DNA of 64,000 nucleotides from Agriotes lineatus. Lineage: Eukaryota; Arthropoda; Insecta; Coleoptera; Elateridae. Both the position numbers and the translations under genes were made by a program. The DNA lies in assembly GCA_940337035.1 (NCBI GenBank), contig CALNHX010005282.1:45925-109924 (forward strand), read 5' to 3'. The notes under the pieces are model-generated. The model was given only the letters and a program-made list of their open reading frames with translations, was not told the DNA's origin and searched no databases. Position 1 is the first letter of the stretch, and each line of letters begins with the position of its first letter. Positions 53,213 to 64,000 of the stretch are shown here, one piece after another.

Positions 53213-54573
53213 CTGTTGAAATATGGTTTTAAAAAATAAAACATACTAATAACAGAAAAGATTTTCATGCTGTAGGCTCCATTAAAATGCTTTACAAGCT
53301 CATTGTTTTGCCTACATATTTCTACACAATTTATCAGAGAATTCAAAACGTCAATAATTTTTCTGTATTTTATGAAACTGCCAACTTTTGTTCATTTTGT
53401 GTTATTGAATAAAAACTCCTAAAGAAGTGAAAATTGATCACCCTGTATACTTACTGCTTGGGATTTAGTTTTGATTTAATTAATAAAACTTTAAAAGAAA
53501 TTTTAACTAATTATACCTTATTTAATTAGTACCTACACGAAGATCGAGCAACAAATTTGGGGAAACTATAAGATTTAAGCCCCTATAATCGGACATCGTG
53601 TTAACCTACTATCGATGGAAAATTTAAAAATTTTATTATACAGTGTGGTGATAAAGTTCTACACAAAATTAATAATTTTGTTATTTAATGTTTTTTGGGA
53701 AAACCCTGACACGTCAATTTTATTCTTTAAAAAGTGGACATGGCACCGTCCATAGACTTTCCCATACTGGAAATTGTTCATATTTTCTTTTGCATTTAAC
53801 AGTATAGTTGTTTTCCTCAAAACGGCTGCTTGAGCGCTATCGTAAAACCCCGCCTCCTAACATGGTTAGGTGAAATTTTCGAAGTCCCTGAAAATCATAT
53901 TTTGTATGGCATAAAAATTCGATTTTTTTATTTTCTGATTCTTTGAAGCAAAATAGTAACGACAATTAGAATAAACAATAAATTTTTCAAAAATAGAAGG
54001 GTGAGGGAGGCTTTTGTTTTTGCGCTATGACGTCATTATTAATTTTTTCAAATGGAAATCCCATTTTCCTCCCTTATGTTGATAGATCTCGCCAGTTAAA
54101 TGTTGATATAAAAAATTAGTACCCCACATAACAATTTTTTGAGAAAAATACACATAAAGTTCAAAAAATTCAGATTTTTTTTAAATTAAAATAAAGCACC
54201 ACACCTGTTTCCTTAGAAACGTTAAATTGTTGACTTTGACACATTTGTGAAACAGTGGTAAATGTTTTAAAATCAAAATTAGGTAGTTTTTGTCATAGCT
54301 CTTATTTTCATTAAAAATAAATTCTGAATTGTTTGAACTTCATGTGTATTTTTCTCAAAACAATTGTTACCTACGAGGGGCACTAATTTTTTTACATCAT
54401 CATTTAACTGGTGAGGAGATCTATCAAAATAAGGGGAAAATTGAGTCTTTTTAAAAAATAAAATGACGTGTTTCGGGGTTTTCCCAAAAAACATTAAATA
54501 AGAAAATAATGAATTTTGTGCGGGGCGTTATCACCACACTGTATACAGAACGGGCATTTTTAAAGGAACTAAC
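53213..54573 (-). other. Intron of the P/THAP-like gene, carrying a MITE
   Basis: On the minus strand, ATACAG|GTTAGT (54,574/54,573) and TTTCAACAG|GC (53,213/53,212) are good donor and acceptor sites at the places where coding similarity stops and restarts. The intron is 1361 bp, of which 901 bp is the element at 53,641-54,541. Confidence 0.55.
53641..54541. mobile_element. MITE with long inverted repeats and TA duplication, 901 bp
   Basis: CAGTGTGGTGATAA at the left end and its reverse complement at the right, flanked by TA (53,639-53,640 and 54,542-54,543). About 110 bases of outer repeat match (AATGTTTTTTGGGAAAACCC in both). A second inverted block lies inside (about 54,050-54,210 against 54,290-54,450: GATAGATCTC, CCAGTTAAATG, GAGAAAAATACACAT). 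The left arm therefore seems split by about 300 unrelated bases. No transposase ORF. Confidence 0.88.
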
Positions 54574-55017
54574 CTGTATCATAGGCGAATCCGGTATGGT
54601 ACCTGCATCTAATTACATAGGCGAAGCAATATGATTTTCATCCAAATGAAAAGAGCCCGAACTAGACGTCGCTTTACCATAGACCCTTGGCATGATCTCT
54701 TTTTTAAATGCGAGTTCTTTGGGCGACACTGGCGATGTTGCGTGGTCAGGTTGCATGGCAGTTTTGTAATTTAAGGGAACAGCATTATGACTCAGCCTAT
54801 TTTTTCTTGAATTCATAAACTGCTTTTCGGAAAAATGCATGGCACACACAGTTCTTTCACGTAATTGTTCTTCAGATAACGTGAAAAGCTGTGGATTGCC
54901 ACAATTAATCAACCACAAATCGCGTCTTTCTTTTTCTATAGGAAAACGAAAAAAGCTTAAATCGCAGTCGGTTCTGCGATTTCGCTTACATTCAAAATAT
55001 ACGCACGAATTAACCAT
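54574..55017 (-). pseudogene. THAP-domain exon of a P-element/THAP9-like transposase
   Basis: ATG at 55,017. The first 80 residues form a THAP zinc finger: MVNSCVYFECKRN with the CxxxxC pair, SFFRFP, RRDLWLINCGN (Trp and Asn conserved), VCAMHFSEKQF (the CxxH pair) and NAVPL at the AVPxIF position. THAP domains bind DNA; in P elements they recognise the transposon ends. The frame hits TAA at 54,613-54,615, about 40 bases before the proposed donor at 54,574; TTCGCCTATG occurs on both sides of that stop, so a small duplication may have created it. The second exon is at 53,212. Confidence 0.85.
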
Positions 55018-56215
55018 GATTAAGATTAAGCGTTCGAGTGATCAATTTCGGAAAAGGAAACGTCAAAAGAGTATACGACAACACTGAAGACAAACTTCAG
55101 CACAACTGAATGTGAATTTCCAGAAGAAATTCTTATAAGCTGTCCTGTTAATTAGCCTAAGGAATGGGACACGTCTTATCAGGAAAGCACATCAGTAAGG
55201 AACGATGCTAATGAAGAATTAATCGAAAGTAGGTAACGACCTATGACTATTGACTTATTTACGATAGAACTGACCGAAAAACCTATTTTCATAAAACGTA
55301 AAACATTTGCCAAACTTTAATATTTGTGGAAAAAATATCAAATAAAAGTCACTAATAATAACTTTTGAGCATATGATTAAACTTTGAGTAGTTAGTAGCT
55401 TATTATTTCTTATTGCAGTATGTTTAGAAAGTTTTCACTGCAAATTGTCTTTTGTTTTGTTACATAGCAACCAGAGCACACGATTCATTTGTTTTTACAA
55501 CTAACACAGTCAAGGCACACTAGATTAAAAAGTGTTTTATAAAATATTTTAAAAGTTTGTGAAAATAAATATGTGAAACCTACATGAATGAAAAGGGAAA
55601 AAAATAAGCTTTCCAATGATGCAAAATTTTGATATCCATTCCATTTAAAAAAATGTAAGTTTGGGCTGTACCTCGAAAATTACGAATCAGAAAAATATTA
55701 AAGTAGGCCTATTCTGTAGAGCCTACAATTCCCTACAAGCTCTGTTTTGAAAATTGAAATTATATGAAATAATAAAAAAGTTATGCATGGTTGAAAAAAT
55801 CGACCAGTTTCAGTTTTTCGATTATAACAAGTAGGCTATGCGTTTTTTTCGGAAAAACAGAAGTGTCAATAAATTGGCCTCATAAATGTGCACCTTTTTC
55901 CCCATTTGACCGAAGTTGTATCTCTTACCGTTTCCGAGATGCCAATGGTGGCACCTCGAAAATTACTCCACTCTGTATAAAATCTTGTGTATATTTTGAG
56001 CGCAAAATCAAATTGCCAATTTCGCTCTTATACAAATAGCTGTTAAAATCATAACTCTGTAACTTCCTTGCAATCTGGCAACGCTGAGACGCCTTCTTGA
56101 GAAAAATGCGACAGGGATCTGTAAATGCGTCCCCGACCGTAGCCGTGAACGAGTTCATTAGTACTGGCGGCGGCTGCTTGAGGGCCAGGCAAGAACTGAG
56201 GAGCTTTTAAATAAT
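55018..56215. other. Unassigned; one solo transposon end
   Basis: AATTACTCCACTCTG|TA ends at 55,975 and looks like a right-hand TA-type end without a partner. Next to it TCTTGTGTATATTTTGAGCG (55,983) resembles the first codons of the THAP exon (SCVYFE) for about 20 bases only. No gene supported. Confidence 0.3.
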
Positions 56216-56280
56216 ACGCTAATAACCCATAAGGCTGTCCTTCTTCCCCTATCTATATTCTTTGATGCTAGGCTATTATG
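56216..56280 (-). repeat. Dispersed repeat, copy 2
   Basis: Reverse complement of the repeat at 50,151-50,205. Confidence 0.7.
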
Positions 56281-57607
56281 GGAGCGAAAGAAAAACTGTT
56301 GAACATGAAATGTAAGAAACATGAAATTGCTATTTGCTATACGATATTTAGAAAGTATAAAATATATTTTGAAATTATATCCGTACAATGTAAAAAACTA
56401 CACCACCTTGATTTTTTAAATGAATTTTATCCCCCCCCCCCCCTCTAATATATTTTTCTTCGGCTTCGTATCGGCACAAAGTTGCCAACCCTATGTGGAA
56501 ATAACACTAGGGACGGTTGCCACTCGTATCACTTGTATTTGTATTCATATTTGAAAATTTTTATACTTATCTTTTATAAATTCTAACAGATAAAAGCAAG
56601 ATCATTTAACTTATATTAAATAAGATCAGTCAACATAAGTATTGTTGCATGCATGCGTAGAAGCAAGGGCGTGAAGAAATGCGATCTTCCACAAAATTTA
56701 AAATGTGTTCCTTTTGTGTCAATAATATTTTGAACAATAAACAGTAACAGAAGTGAGGCCGATCTCTGTGTGAAAAATGTATTCTGGTACATGTTTAAGG
56801 TTGTCTTTAATTATTCTTTTGTGTTTTACTGGAAAAAAATACGATTGTGTTTCTGACTGGTGCAAGCGTCCAGTGATTTATATTGTGACAAAATTTCCTT
56901 CCTTTTACTTCAGTTTACCCTTTTCCCTACTGACTCAAAAATTCCACAAAACGGAAATCTTTTCTCCAGTTGGCATCACTCGGAGTGCAGCCTGTGCGAA
57001 CTTTAGTTGCATTACGCAAGCAGTGAGTGATCTTGATCTATGAATTAAAATACTAACAAAATAATAAAATTCGCTGTGCCAAAATTATGGAAAGTTCAGC
57101 AAACACAAACAGTACAATTTACTTACCCACGCTCATCACGGCACTGTATGAAGTGGTGACGCTATCCAATGTTATATTAGGTGTCAGCTTTCAGCCGCGA
57201 TAATTGCATGTATTTTAAGTAATTAAAATTTATTCTTTGTTTGGTTGCGCTAAAAGTGGGATCTAAAAAGCGTAGTAAACCTTTTAGGTATTTTTTAAAT
57301 ACGTGTTTCGGGACCAAATACTATTTAACTGCCACAAAAAAATCAACAAATGTCATCGGCAGTGCCAGGTCAGTTAACAGGTTGGGAGATGTCGGTATTC
57401 AAGTTTAGATTTTCAGGATAATCTTTGTGGTTGCTTTAGCTACCAAGTATTAGTGAAACGATACTTGCTATATTTGTGTCGCACTCGCGCTTAGACATGG
57501 CCAATCGATGAAGATGACTCTAATTTGTAATTCAGTACAATAAAGATTTACAAGAAAGAATAATTCAAGTTTGATAATGACGAGGAAGAGATAGATGGAA
57601 GATCTTA
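56281..57607. other. Unassigned; poly-C run
   Basis: Thirteen C in a row at 56,431-56,443, unusual in such AT-rich DNA. An 88-codon ORF (56,777-57,043) starts with a hydrophobic stretch (LRLSLIILLCF) but shows no family motif. Nothing else seen. Confidence 0.35.
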
Positions 57608-58002
57608 CAGTATGATCGAAAACTCTTATCTTTTAGAGGACTGTGAATTTTCTCTTAATTTAATTTATGTTGGCAGTGATGAGTAGAGATACTTAATAAT
57701 ATAACCTATACAATTTTGACAGAATCACTTAACTTTGACATAATGCTTACTACTAAACACAAAATGGTGCTGTGTATGGAAAATAGAGGAAATTACTTTA
57801 AACATCTGTAGTTGTATTTGATATTAAAATGTTTATGTATTCAACAAAAATCTTTGTATTTGTTAAAATGACATTACTGATATAAACTTAAATTGACAGA
57901 TATAAAATGCCAATGTGACTTTTACTATTACGATTGCCAATAGAAATTTTTAAGAAAGCAATTCTACTGCCCTCTAGAGGATAAAAGTTTTCGATCATAC
58001 GG
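57608..58002. mobile_element. MITE with TA duplication, 395 bp
   Basis: CAGTATGATCGAAAACTCTT at the left and the reverse complement of CCGTATGATCGAAAACTTTT at the right, flanked by TA (57,606-57,607 and 58,003-58,004). TIRs of about 30 bases with a few mismatches. No ORF. Tc1/mariner type by target site and end style. Confidence 0.82.
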
Positions 58003-59463
58003 TATTAGGAATGCAAAAAACAGTGTACGCCCCATAATCTGAAGAGAACACAATATCACGCTCCATGTTCGTAAAAAAGCAACGTTTTCTTGACTTTAAT
58101 TATAACGAATAACGCTTGAAGGTGTTCTTTCACTATTTACTGATGTAAACACTGATTCAACTGTATTACATACAGGAAGAACTAGGTAAAAACGCAAAAA
58201 CATGTCTGATTGTTTTAAATACTTATAACTTTCTTACATTCTGTTTCTGACATTATACCAGGTGTGTGATGGCAGAGTCTCAGTACTGATATCTCAACTT
58301 AAATTGGTTCTTGCTTAACTTCATTATAAAAGCTTCTTATTTCTTTATCAACAAACGTATTCTCACTGTTCTTTAGTTTTTCTTCCACATACATTCGTTT
58401 CTTATTTCTATAGATTTTCTTTTCTTCGCTTCTTATTGTTATGTTTTATACAAGAGTTTTATTATATTTTGCTGTAAATTCAAACTGTTATTTTATAATA
58501 TGTTTAACACTATGGTAACATGAACAACCTACTGGATCTATATTACTATGTTTTATTCTTGTGTATTGGATGTTATATATAAATGAGTTTATATAATCTC
58601 AAAAGGGGCCTATCTCATATGGGTGGGGTCTCTACATCCTAGCAACTATTATTTTGATTTGTGTGAATTATAAGAAATACATTTGCTATTAAAGCAATTA
58701 TTGTTGTATTATTTTTAATAATTTAAAAGTAAACACTTTGAGTAATGGTGATTTGTTGTCCTGCCGATCCAAGCCGCTGAACGCCCTGCAGAACGACTTC
58801 TGTAGCTCGACCGCTACGACACCAAACACTTCTCCAGCTCACGCCGTTGCCCACCCCAGGGCTCCACTGCTCTCTATGTAGGTCACTGCCTACCTCCAGC
58901 TTCCAGGGGATCCAACTTATCTGCTAGAACCTCCAAAACAGTCACCGAAATACTAGCTACCAGTCGATGCACTAATAAAACACTTTCTTCTATAGAGGTG
59001 GTACAAATCTATGCACTCTACTACAGCATACCCACAGGATATATAATCAATTTTAAAACTAACTCGATTGGGAAACGGGTATTTATTCACAATTTAACAA
59101 TTATTTATGGGGAAGCCAAATTAAAAACACCTTTCAGCTGAGATTCTTTGCCCCAATTGTTTGTCTTTGATCTTACATTGTTTTACATTGTTTTTAAGCC
59201 TATTCTGATTACATTTTGTTCAAATGAAGTCTAACACTATTTTTAATATCGTTTTACAAAATGGTTATGGAGGCCATTCTATTTTATACTGTTTACAAAA
59301 ATTAAACTTCCACATTTCTGAAACTTTTTATAAAATAATATTTGATATATGCTTAAAATGTTATTAATTATTATTATACTCATAAAGGCTTAAAATGTGT
59401 TCACAGCATTATGTCACTTGTTCTCCCATATTATACATTAAACGTAATCCACAAACTTGTCTT
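58003..59463. other. No supported gene
   Basis: A GC-richer block at about 58,745-58,990 (CCGATCCAAGCCGCTGAACG) has no ORF that I can assign. Otherwise AT-rich. Confidence 0.35.
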
Positions 59464-60261
59464 TTAAATTACTATTTGTATTTGCAAGATAGTCTTTAAA
59501 TCTAACCGGCAATTAAATATTTCTTCTGGATTACATACACGCCTGATGATCTCTGGTGAACTTCTTACTTGAGTTTTTGTAGCAGACATTGACGATGTTG
59601 TTGAATTTTCTTCTAATTGCGGATCATTATTTTGTGTTGATGGTTTTGTCATGTTACTGTTCAATCCTGTCTTTTAAATGTATTCTGTTCCTGCGGTAGG
59701 TAGCTCCATTTTTACTTCAAACTTAGTATAAATTTGGAAAATCCGTTGCCTTAAATACTTTTCCTTGTGTCCACTTCTGGTTATATAAATATTTTAACTG
59801 GGTTTAAGTAAGCTTAAGGTTCTACTTGAACGATATGCGTATTTAATCTACTGTTGCTGGTGTTTCTTCAATAACCTCTCATTTCCTAACACATTAAACT
59901 CTGGTTTTGGGTTTGTTGTAGGGATTTGGGTTCTAAATGGTCTCCCATTAACATTGATGCAGAAAATGGTAAATCTTGTTTTGGAGTATTGTTGTATTCC
60001 TAAATAGTTATATTTGGATCATTTTCTGCTGGGATTTTTTTTAAAATTAGCCATTTTATAGTCTGAATAGTCTCTCTACCATATCATTTGATTCATACGA
60101 AAAGGTAATTGTTTATATTCATGAATGGTACTACGATGTTGCCAGTATAAACGAATTAATGCTGGTACATCCTTCTTGTGTTCTGGCCATCCTGTTCGTG
60201 TAAAGTGTTGCGAATTTTGCATTGCTTCATCTAATTTTACTGCTTGTACGTACGTATCCAT
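59464..60261 (-). pseudogene. Ty3/Gypsy integrase remnant (start and C-terminal parts)
   Basis: From 60,261 the minus strand gives TRTGWPEHKKDVPALIRLYW, the block between RNase H and integrase in insect Gypsy elements (TGWPxxxxDVxxxxxxYW). It then passes at about 60,076 straight to IQTIKWLILKKIPAEND and EYNNTPKQDLPFSASMLMG, which belongs after the integrase catalytic core. So the zinc domain and DDE core are deleted. The end (SPEIIRRVCNPEEIFN, about 59,570-59,510) resembles the pol C-terminus with its RRSxRxxxxPxR motif. Many stops. Confidence 0.7.
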
Positions 60262-60519
60262 CTGCTTTTTTTATCGCACATAGATATTACTGTATTTACC
60301 TGTTGTGCAGCCCCTTCCAAGTAACTTGTATAATACTGACTTTTTTAATGGATCAAGAAATTTTAAAATCGATATTCCTGCAATAAGCTTCTTTAACTCT
60401 TCAAAACACTTTTGCTCATTTTTCCCAGATAAACTTATTTTTAATAGTAAACAGTTTTCTTAAAGATGTAGTGTTTGGAGATGTTTGGCACAAATTTTGC
60501 CAAATAATTTACCATTCCT

Positions 60520-61100
60520 AAAATCATATAAGCTCATTTTGACTTTCTGGAGCTTTGTAGTTCACTATCGCTTGTACTTTTGATTCATCTAATGCTCTTC
60601 CGTCTTTTGTAGTTATATGACCTACATATTTCACTTTATTTACACAGTAGGTATTGTACTTTGCTTTTATTGAATTTTAGTGGATTTTCATTTGTCATTT
60701 GTTTTAATAAATCTCGCAATTTAGTTTATTATGCTCTTTTTCAGTATTTCCATAATCCAAAACATCGTCCATAAATGTACAAATACCTTATAATCCTTCA
60801 GTAATTGTATTAATTGCGCTTTCAAATACCTCTGGAAAACTACTTAAACCAAACGGAAGACGAAGGAAGCGATACCTTCCAAATGGTGTAACCACTGTAC
60901 ATAACTTTGAGCTTTCTTCGTTTAACTTTATTTGTAAAAATGCTGATGAAGGATCTAACACTGTAAAATATGTTGCTCCTTGTAATTCTCCAAATATTGT
61001 TTCTTGTGTTGAAATTTGATAATGTTCTCGTTTTGTATATTTATTTAATTCACTAAGATCCACGCAAATTCTGATTTTACCCGTTGGTCTCTTCACTATT
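60520..61100 (-). pseudogene. Ty3/Gypsy reverse transcriptase remnant
   Basis: On the minus strand, KRPTGKIRICVDLSELNKY, then FTVLDPSSAFLQIKLNEESS (first catalytic Asp), then TPFGRYRFLRLPFGLSSFPE, the typical Gypsy RT order. After a stop at 60,788-60,790, CTFMDDVLDYGNTEKEHN gives the catalytic pair (usual form YxDDVLVYG). Frame changes follow with LKFNKSKVQYL and, near 60,500, NYLAKFVPNISKH. RNase H is not recognisable and seems lost. Confidence 0.82.
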
Positions 61101-61275
61101 TACTTATTTATTTGTTTAAGCTGCAACCAACAGAGCACAGGCTCTAGAACTATCACTATCACAATTGGATGTAACCAATCGGTTGGTTCCTGTTTTTTTT
61201 CAGCATTCCAGCTTCGACCCTGTTGTTTATGTTGTAAAAAATAAATTTTACAGTTAAAATTAATGCATTATTAAG

Positions 61276-62010
61276 TTAGTTATAAAAAATTCTCAATAGT
61301 GTATTTAATTTATTACTTCGGCTGTTAGAGCTTTCAAAATGACTAATATTTGTAACTTTACTTACAGCTTCTGATTTTAATTTAATTTCATATTGAAATG
61401 GTATTGTCTGCAGTTTACCATTGAAAACGTCATCAAAATCATCTATTATAGGAAATGTTTTTACACTATGACTCAACTGTAGCTCTTAAAACGCTTCCAA
61501 TTTTAGTGTGGGTTGTATAGATTTTTCTGTTATAAAGAAATTGAGATTTACTTTGTAAACATTTGACGTTTGAAATGTTAATTTACATATACCTAAAATG
61601 TAAATTTTATCCCCAGTGTATGACGTAGCTATTTTATTTGTATTATTTATTTTAGGGTTTAAACTGAGAGCATCATATTTTGACTTTGGTAATATGTTGC
61701 AGTCGGCCCATGTGTCCAGTTTAAAGGATACTACATTTCCATTCACTTTGATAGATTCTCGTCGCTCAATTGCATACACTGAACATATTAATGTATCTAA
61801 CATGAAATGATGTTCGATCTCTGTTTCCTGCATTACTGAATTATCTTCATCTAAAGTATTTATCTATTTTGCTTTGCGTACTTTAGGGAAATGATTACGA
61901 CATTTGCACTTTTTGCAGAATTGCCCATATGCAGGACAGTTTCTGGCATAGTGTTGATAACCACAACGCAAACATGGTCTATTTTGCTTTGATAAATTGT
62001 AAAGGTATTT
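61276..62010 (-). pseudogene. Ty3/Gypsy Gag zinc knuckles and protease remnant
   Basis: From about 62,000 the minus strand reads RPCLRCGYQHYARNC and YGQFCKKCKCRNHFPKV, two knuckles (the second lacks its last Cys, now Arg). A stop (61,861 region) is followed by a 115-codon frame with VSFKLDTWADCNILPKSKYD: the protease active site DTGA has become DTWA (codon TGG, one base from GGG), which should abolish cleavage. HSVKTFPIIDDFDDVFNGKL (61,476 onward) is the linker before the reverse transcriptase. The Gag capsid upstream of 62,010 is not found. Confidence 0.8.
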
Positions 62011-64000
62011 CTTTATTGAGTAATTCCATTAAATAGCGCTGGCCGATTTACTTTTCGTAAAGCCGCCTCTGGCGCGAGACCGGCCCTGTTAACGCGGCGT
62101 CGTAATTCGAATTTACTTGGGTTTATGCTCGGGCTCCGTGATGCGTGAAAATTCCTTGTAAACAATTCAGGTCACGTCCGAGTCGCTTTCTTCGTTTCAT
62201 AATCTTGGGGTTACCCGAGGTATTTATAGTACAGTTAAACTCAGAACCTGAAAACAAACATAGATATTGTAATTCTTTTCTGAATAAACGTTCCCGTTTC
62301 GTATACTAATTGCGTCATGTTTCGCGACTGCTCGGCGTCGTTGTAATTGCAAATTCTTCAAATCCGTCATCTAATCAATTTTGAACAACCCTTCCTTGTT
62401 TTACGCACAAAGAAATTAGGCTCTGAGATTACATTTGTTTTGGCAATAGCCCATATGCTGCCCTTGGACACTTCCTGTTATTGACTTCAACGGCCGAAGT
62501 TCGTAAAAACTGGCCTTGTAATTTAACCCCGTGGAAGTCATTGCGACTGCAAGAGATCCTTTGGAATGTTCCAGACCCCTCTCGCTTTTCTTCAATACGC
62601 AGTAAGCTGCTTCGGTTCGCAATTCGTTGAGCATTAATGCAATCTTGAAAGGGAAGATTTTCCTTAACGGCTGCAAGAGAAGGATAACTTCACGGCGGCG
62701 CGGGGTGAACAAATTCGGTAGTCACCGCGCGATTGGGTTTTTTTAAGGCAGTTCAGCTTAGACCGTTGAACGATTATTTTACCCTTGTTGGGTGTTTGAA
62801 CGAACGCGCGCGGTGGGCGATTGAGTTATCGATATTTCAGTGTTGGCAAATAGCCGAGTCGTCTCCTTAAGTTGATGTACTTCCCAGGGGAAGATAGTTG
62901 CACCATTTGCAGATCCATTTAGAGACGACATCTTTAAGCTTGTGATTAACGGTTTCCCGTACCTTTGTGGGGAAAAACCTTTTGCGTACTGCATTTTTGA
63001 ATTACCGACGCTGAGTTTATCAAAGTCGACGGGAGGCCCACCGCGTGTCATTGTTGTAGTGCCCTGGTTGCATTTTTTGCAAAGTCCGATTGCGTCGTGC
63101 CATTCTGAAGCCTGGAATAAAACCAACCCTATCGCTCCGATTCTTCCCAAGGAGGGGCCCACATCATTTTAGGCGCCGCTCTGCGCTAAACAACTATCAG
63201 GCCCAGCTCCAGCCCTTTCTGTACCTCCGCAACGCCTTGCCAAGCTTCCCCGAGGACGAGTTTATAGCAGAAACTAGCGACGTGCTTACAGCTACCAGGT
63301 AGGAGCTATGTATTACACCAATTGTGTTCTTGTGCCTAATTAAGGTGCGACTATATTTGTTATGTGTTTTCCGGGAGTTCGTAAATATTGCGCCCGTTCA
63401 CTTAAAGCTTAAGCTCATGATTTGATTTGTTTGTTGTTAACCAGGGGCTTCACCCCTGTTATCTATTTCGTTTTGTCCAGTGTGTAGCAACCTATTTAGA
63501 CAATAAGGTAACTTTGCTTGGGATCCCCTTTTATATATTTATGTAGGGCGTGCCTTTTCTTTTTACTAAGCTTGAATTCACCTCCGGGTGATTATTATCA
63601 ATGTAAAGATTTGTGTAAACCTTAATTTTTTAAATAATAAACCCATTAAAGTCAATTTGATTATTTGTTGAGTTCTGAACCCCTTCTGGGTCATTAATTA
63701 ATCCAGTGTGGCAAAGGCCGAGCGTAATTTGCAATGTAAAGCTGAAAGTACGCCTTTTTGATAAGCAAGCCCCAAGCCCAGGGCCATTCAGTGTTCTTTT
63801 GTTATTCTTTAGTGACGGTGGCCTTGAAGGTAAGTGATTTAACGACAAGGTCACCCGGCTACTCAGAGGAGGCTTGGTGAACAACAGGCGGAGGCGTTCA
63901 GCAAGGTACTTGGAGGACTTCTACATAGGCTACGTGTATTGTTCTTGGTTCTAGACACGTCAGCCACCCCTAATCAGAACCAAGTGGCTCTCAGGCATTT
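62011..64000. other. GC-richer region of unknown nature with two minus-strand ORFs
   Basis: CG-rich words are common (TTAACGCGGCGTCG at 62,088). Minus-strand ORFs of 98 codons (62,712-62,416, starting MFTPRRREVILLLQPL) and 127 codons (63,162-62,779, with LCKKCNQGTTTMTRGGPP) have no family I recognise; the CxxC and the codon-like composition make chance less certain than usual. AATAAA-like sites occur at about 62,281 and 63,635. TATATATTTATG at about 63,532. It might be LTR or gene-flank sequence. Confidence 0.3.

Noticed and set aside
56777..57043. 88-codon ORF with a hydrophobic N-terminus as a secreted peptide gene
   Set aside because: Hydrophobic start alone is weak evidence; no cleavage motif, cysteine pattern or family match.

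Overview
This 64 kb window is AT-rich, repeat-dominated nuclear DNA from an arthropod, most likely an insect. The reason is the mix of families seen together: a BEL/Pao LTR element, piggyBac, a Mutator-like element with a FLYWCH domain, a P/THAP-type transposase, hAT (DUF4371/ZMYM1 type), Jockey-like and endonuclease-type LINEs, Ty3/Gypsy, and several Tc1/mariner-type elements with TA target duplications. I could not support a single intact host protein-coding gene. The species cannot be named from the sequence alone.

Layout. 1-500: tail of a LINE reverse transcriptase. 900-11,650: a three-level nest. A hAT transposase remnant on the minus strand is split by a structurally complete 8.7 kb BEL/Pao element (215 bp LTRs, 5 bp target duplication CTTTG), whose pol frame is in turn split by a 2.36 kb piggyBac element (TTAA duplication). 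11.7-13 kb: a degenerate 20 bp minisatellite and a LINE RT scrap. 13-22 kb: an old, diverged tandem repeat rich in CGTTAAAACG-like words, invaded by a TA-flanked MITE, a 2 kb MULE with a 9 bp target duplication, five copies of a hairpin-rich repeat and several fold-back palindromes. 22-32.5 kb: strand-asymmetric noncoding DNA, palindromes and a Jockey ORF1 remnant. 32.5-35.6 kb: a degraded endonuclease/RT LINE. 35.9-37.2 kb: unexplained GC-rich DNA. 37.4-40.6 kb: a long-TIR mariner-type element, two inverted-repeat structures and two tRNA-like sequences. 41-42 kb: another strand-asymmetric segment, reversed. 44-48 kb: a hAT scrap and a second piggyBac remnant cut by a mariner-type element. 51.9-55 kb: a P/THAP transposase remnant whose intron carries a MITE. 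57.6-58 kb: a small MITE. 59.5-62 kb: a decayed Ty3/Gypsy element. 62-64 kb: unexplained GC-rich DNA.

All recognisable coding regions are broken by stops, frameshifts, deletions or nested insertions, so none is expected to act by itself. The value of the window is its insertion stratigraphy (hAT, then BEL, then piggyBac; satellite, then MULE; piggyBac, then mariner) and several repeats with structure I cannot assign to a known family. All alignments were done by eye.
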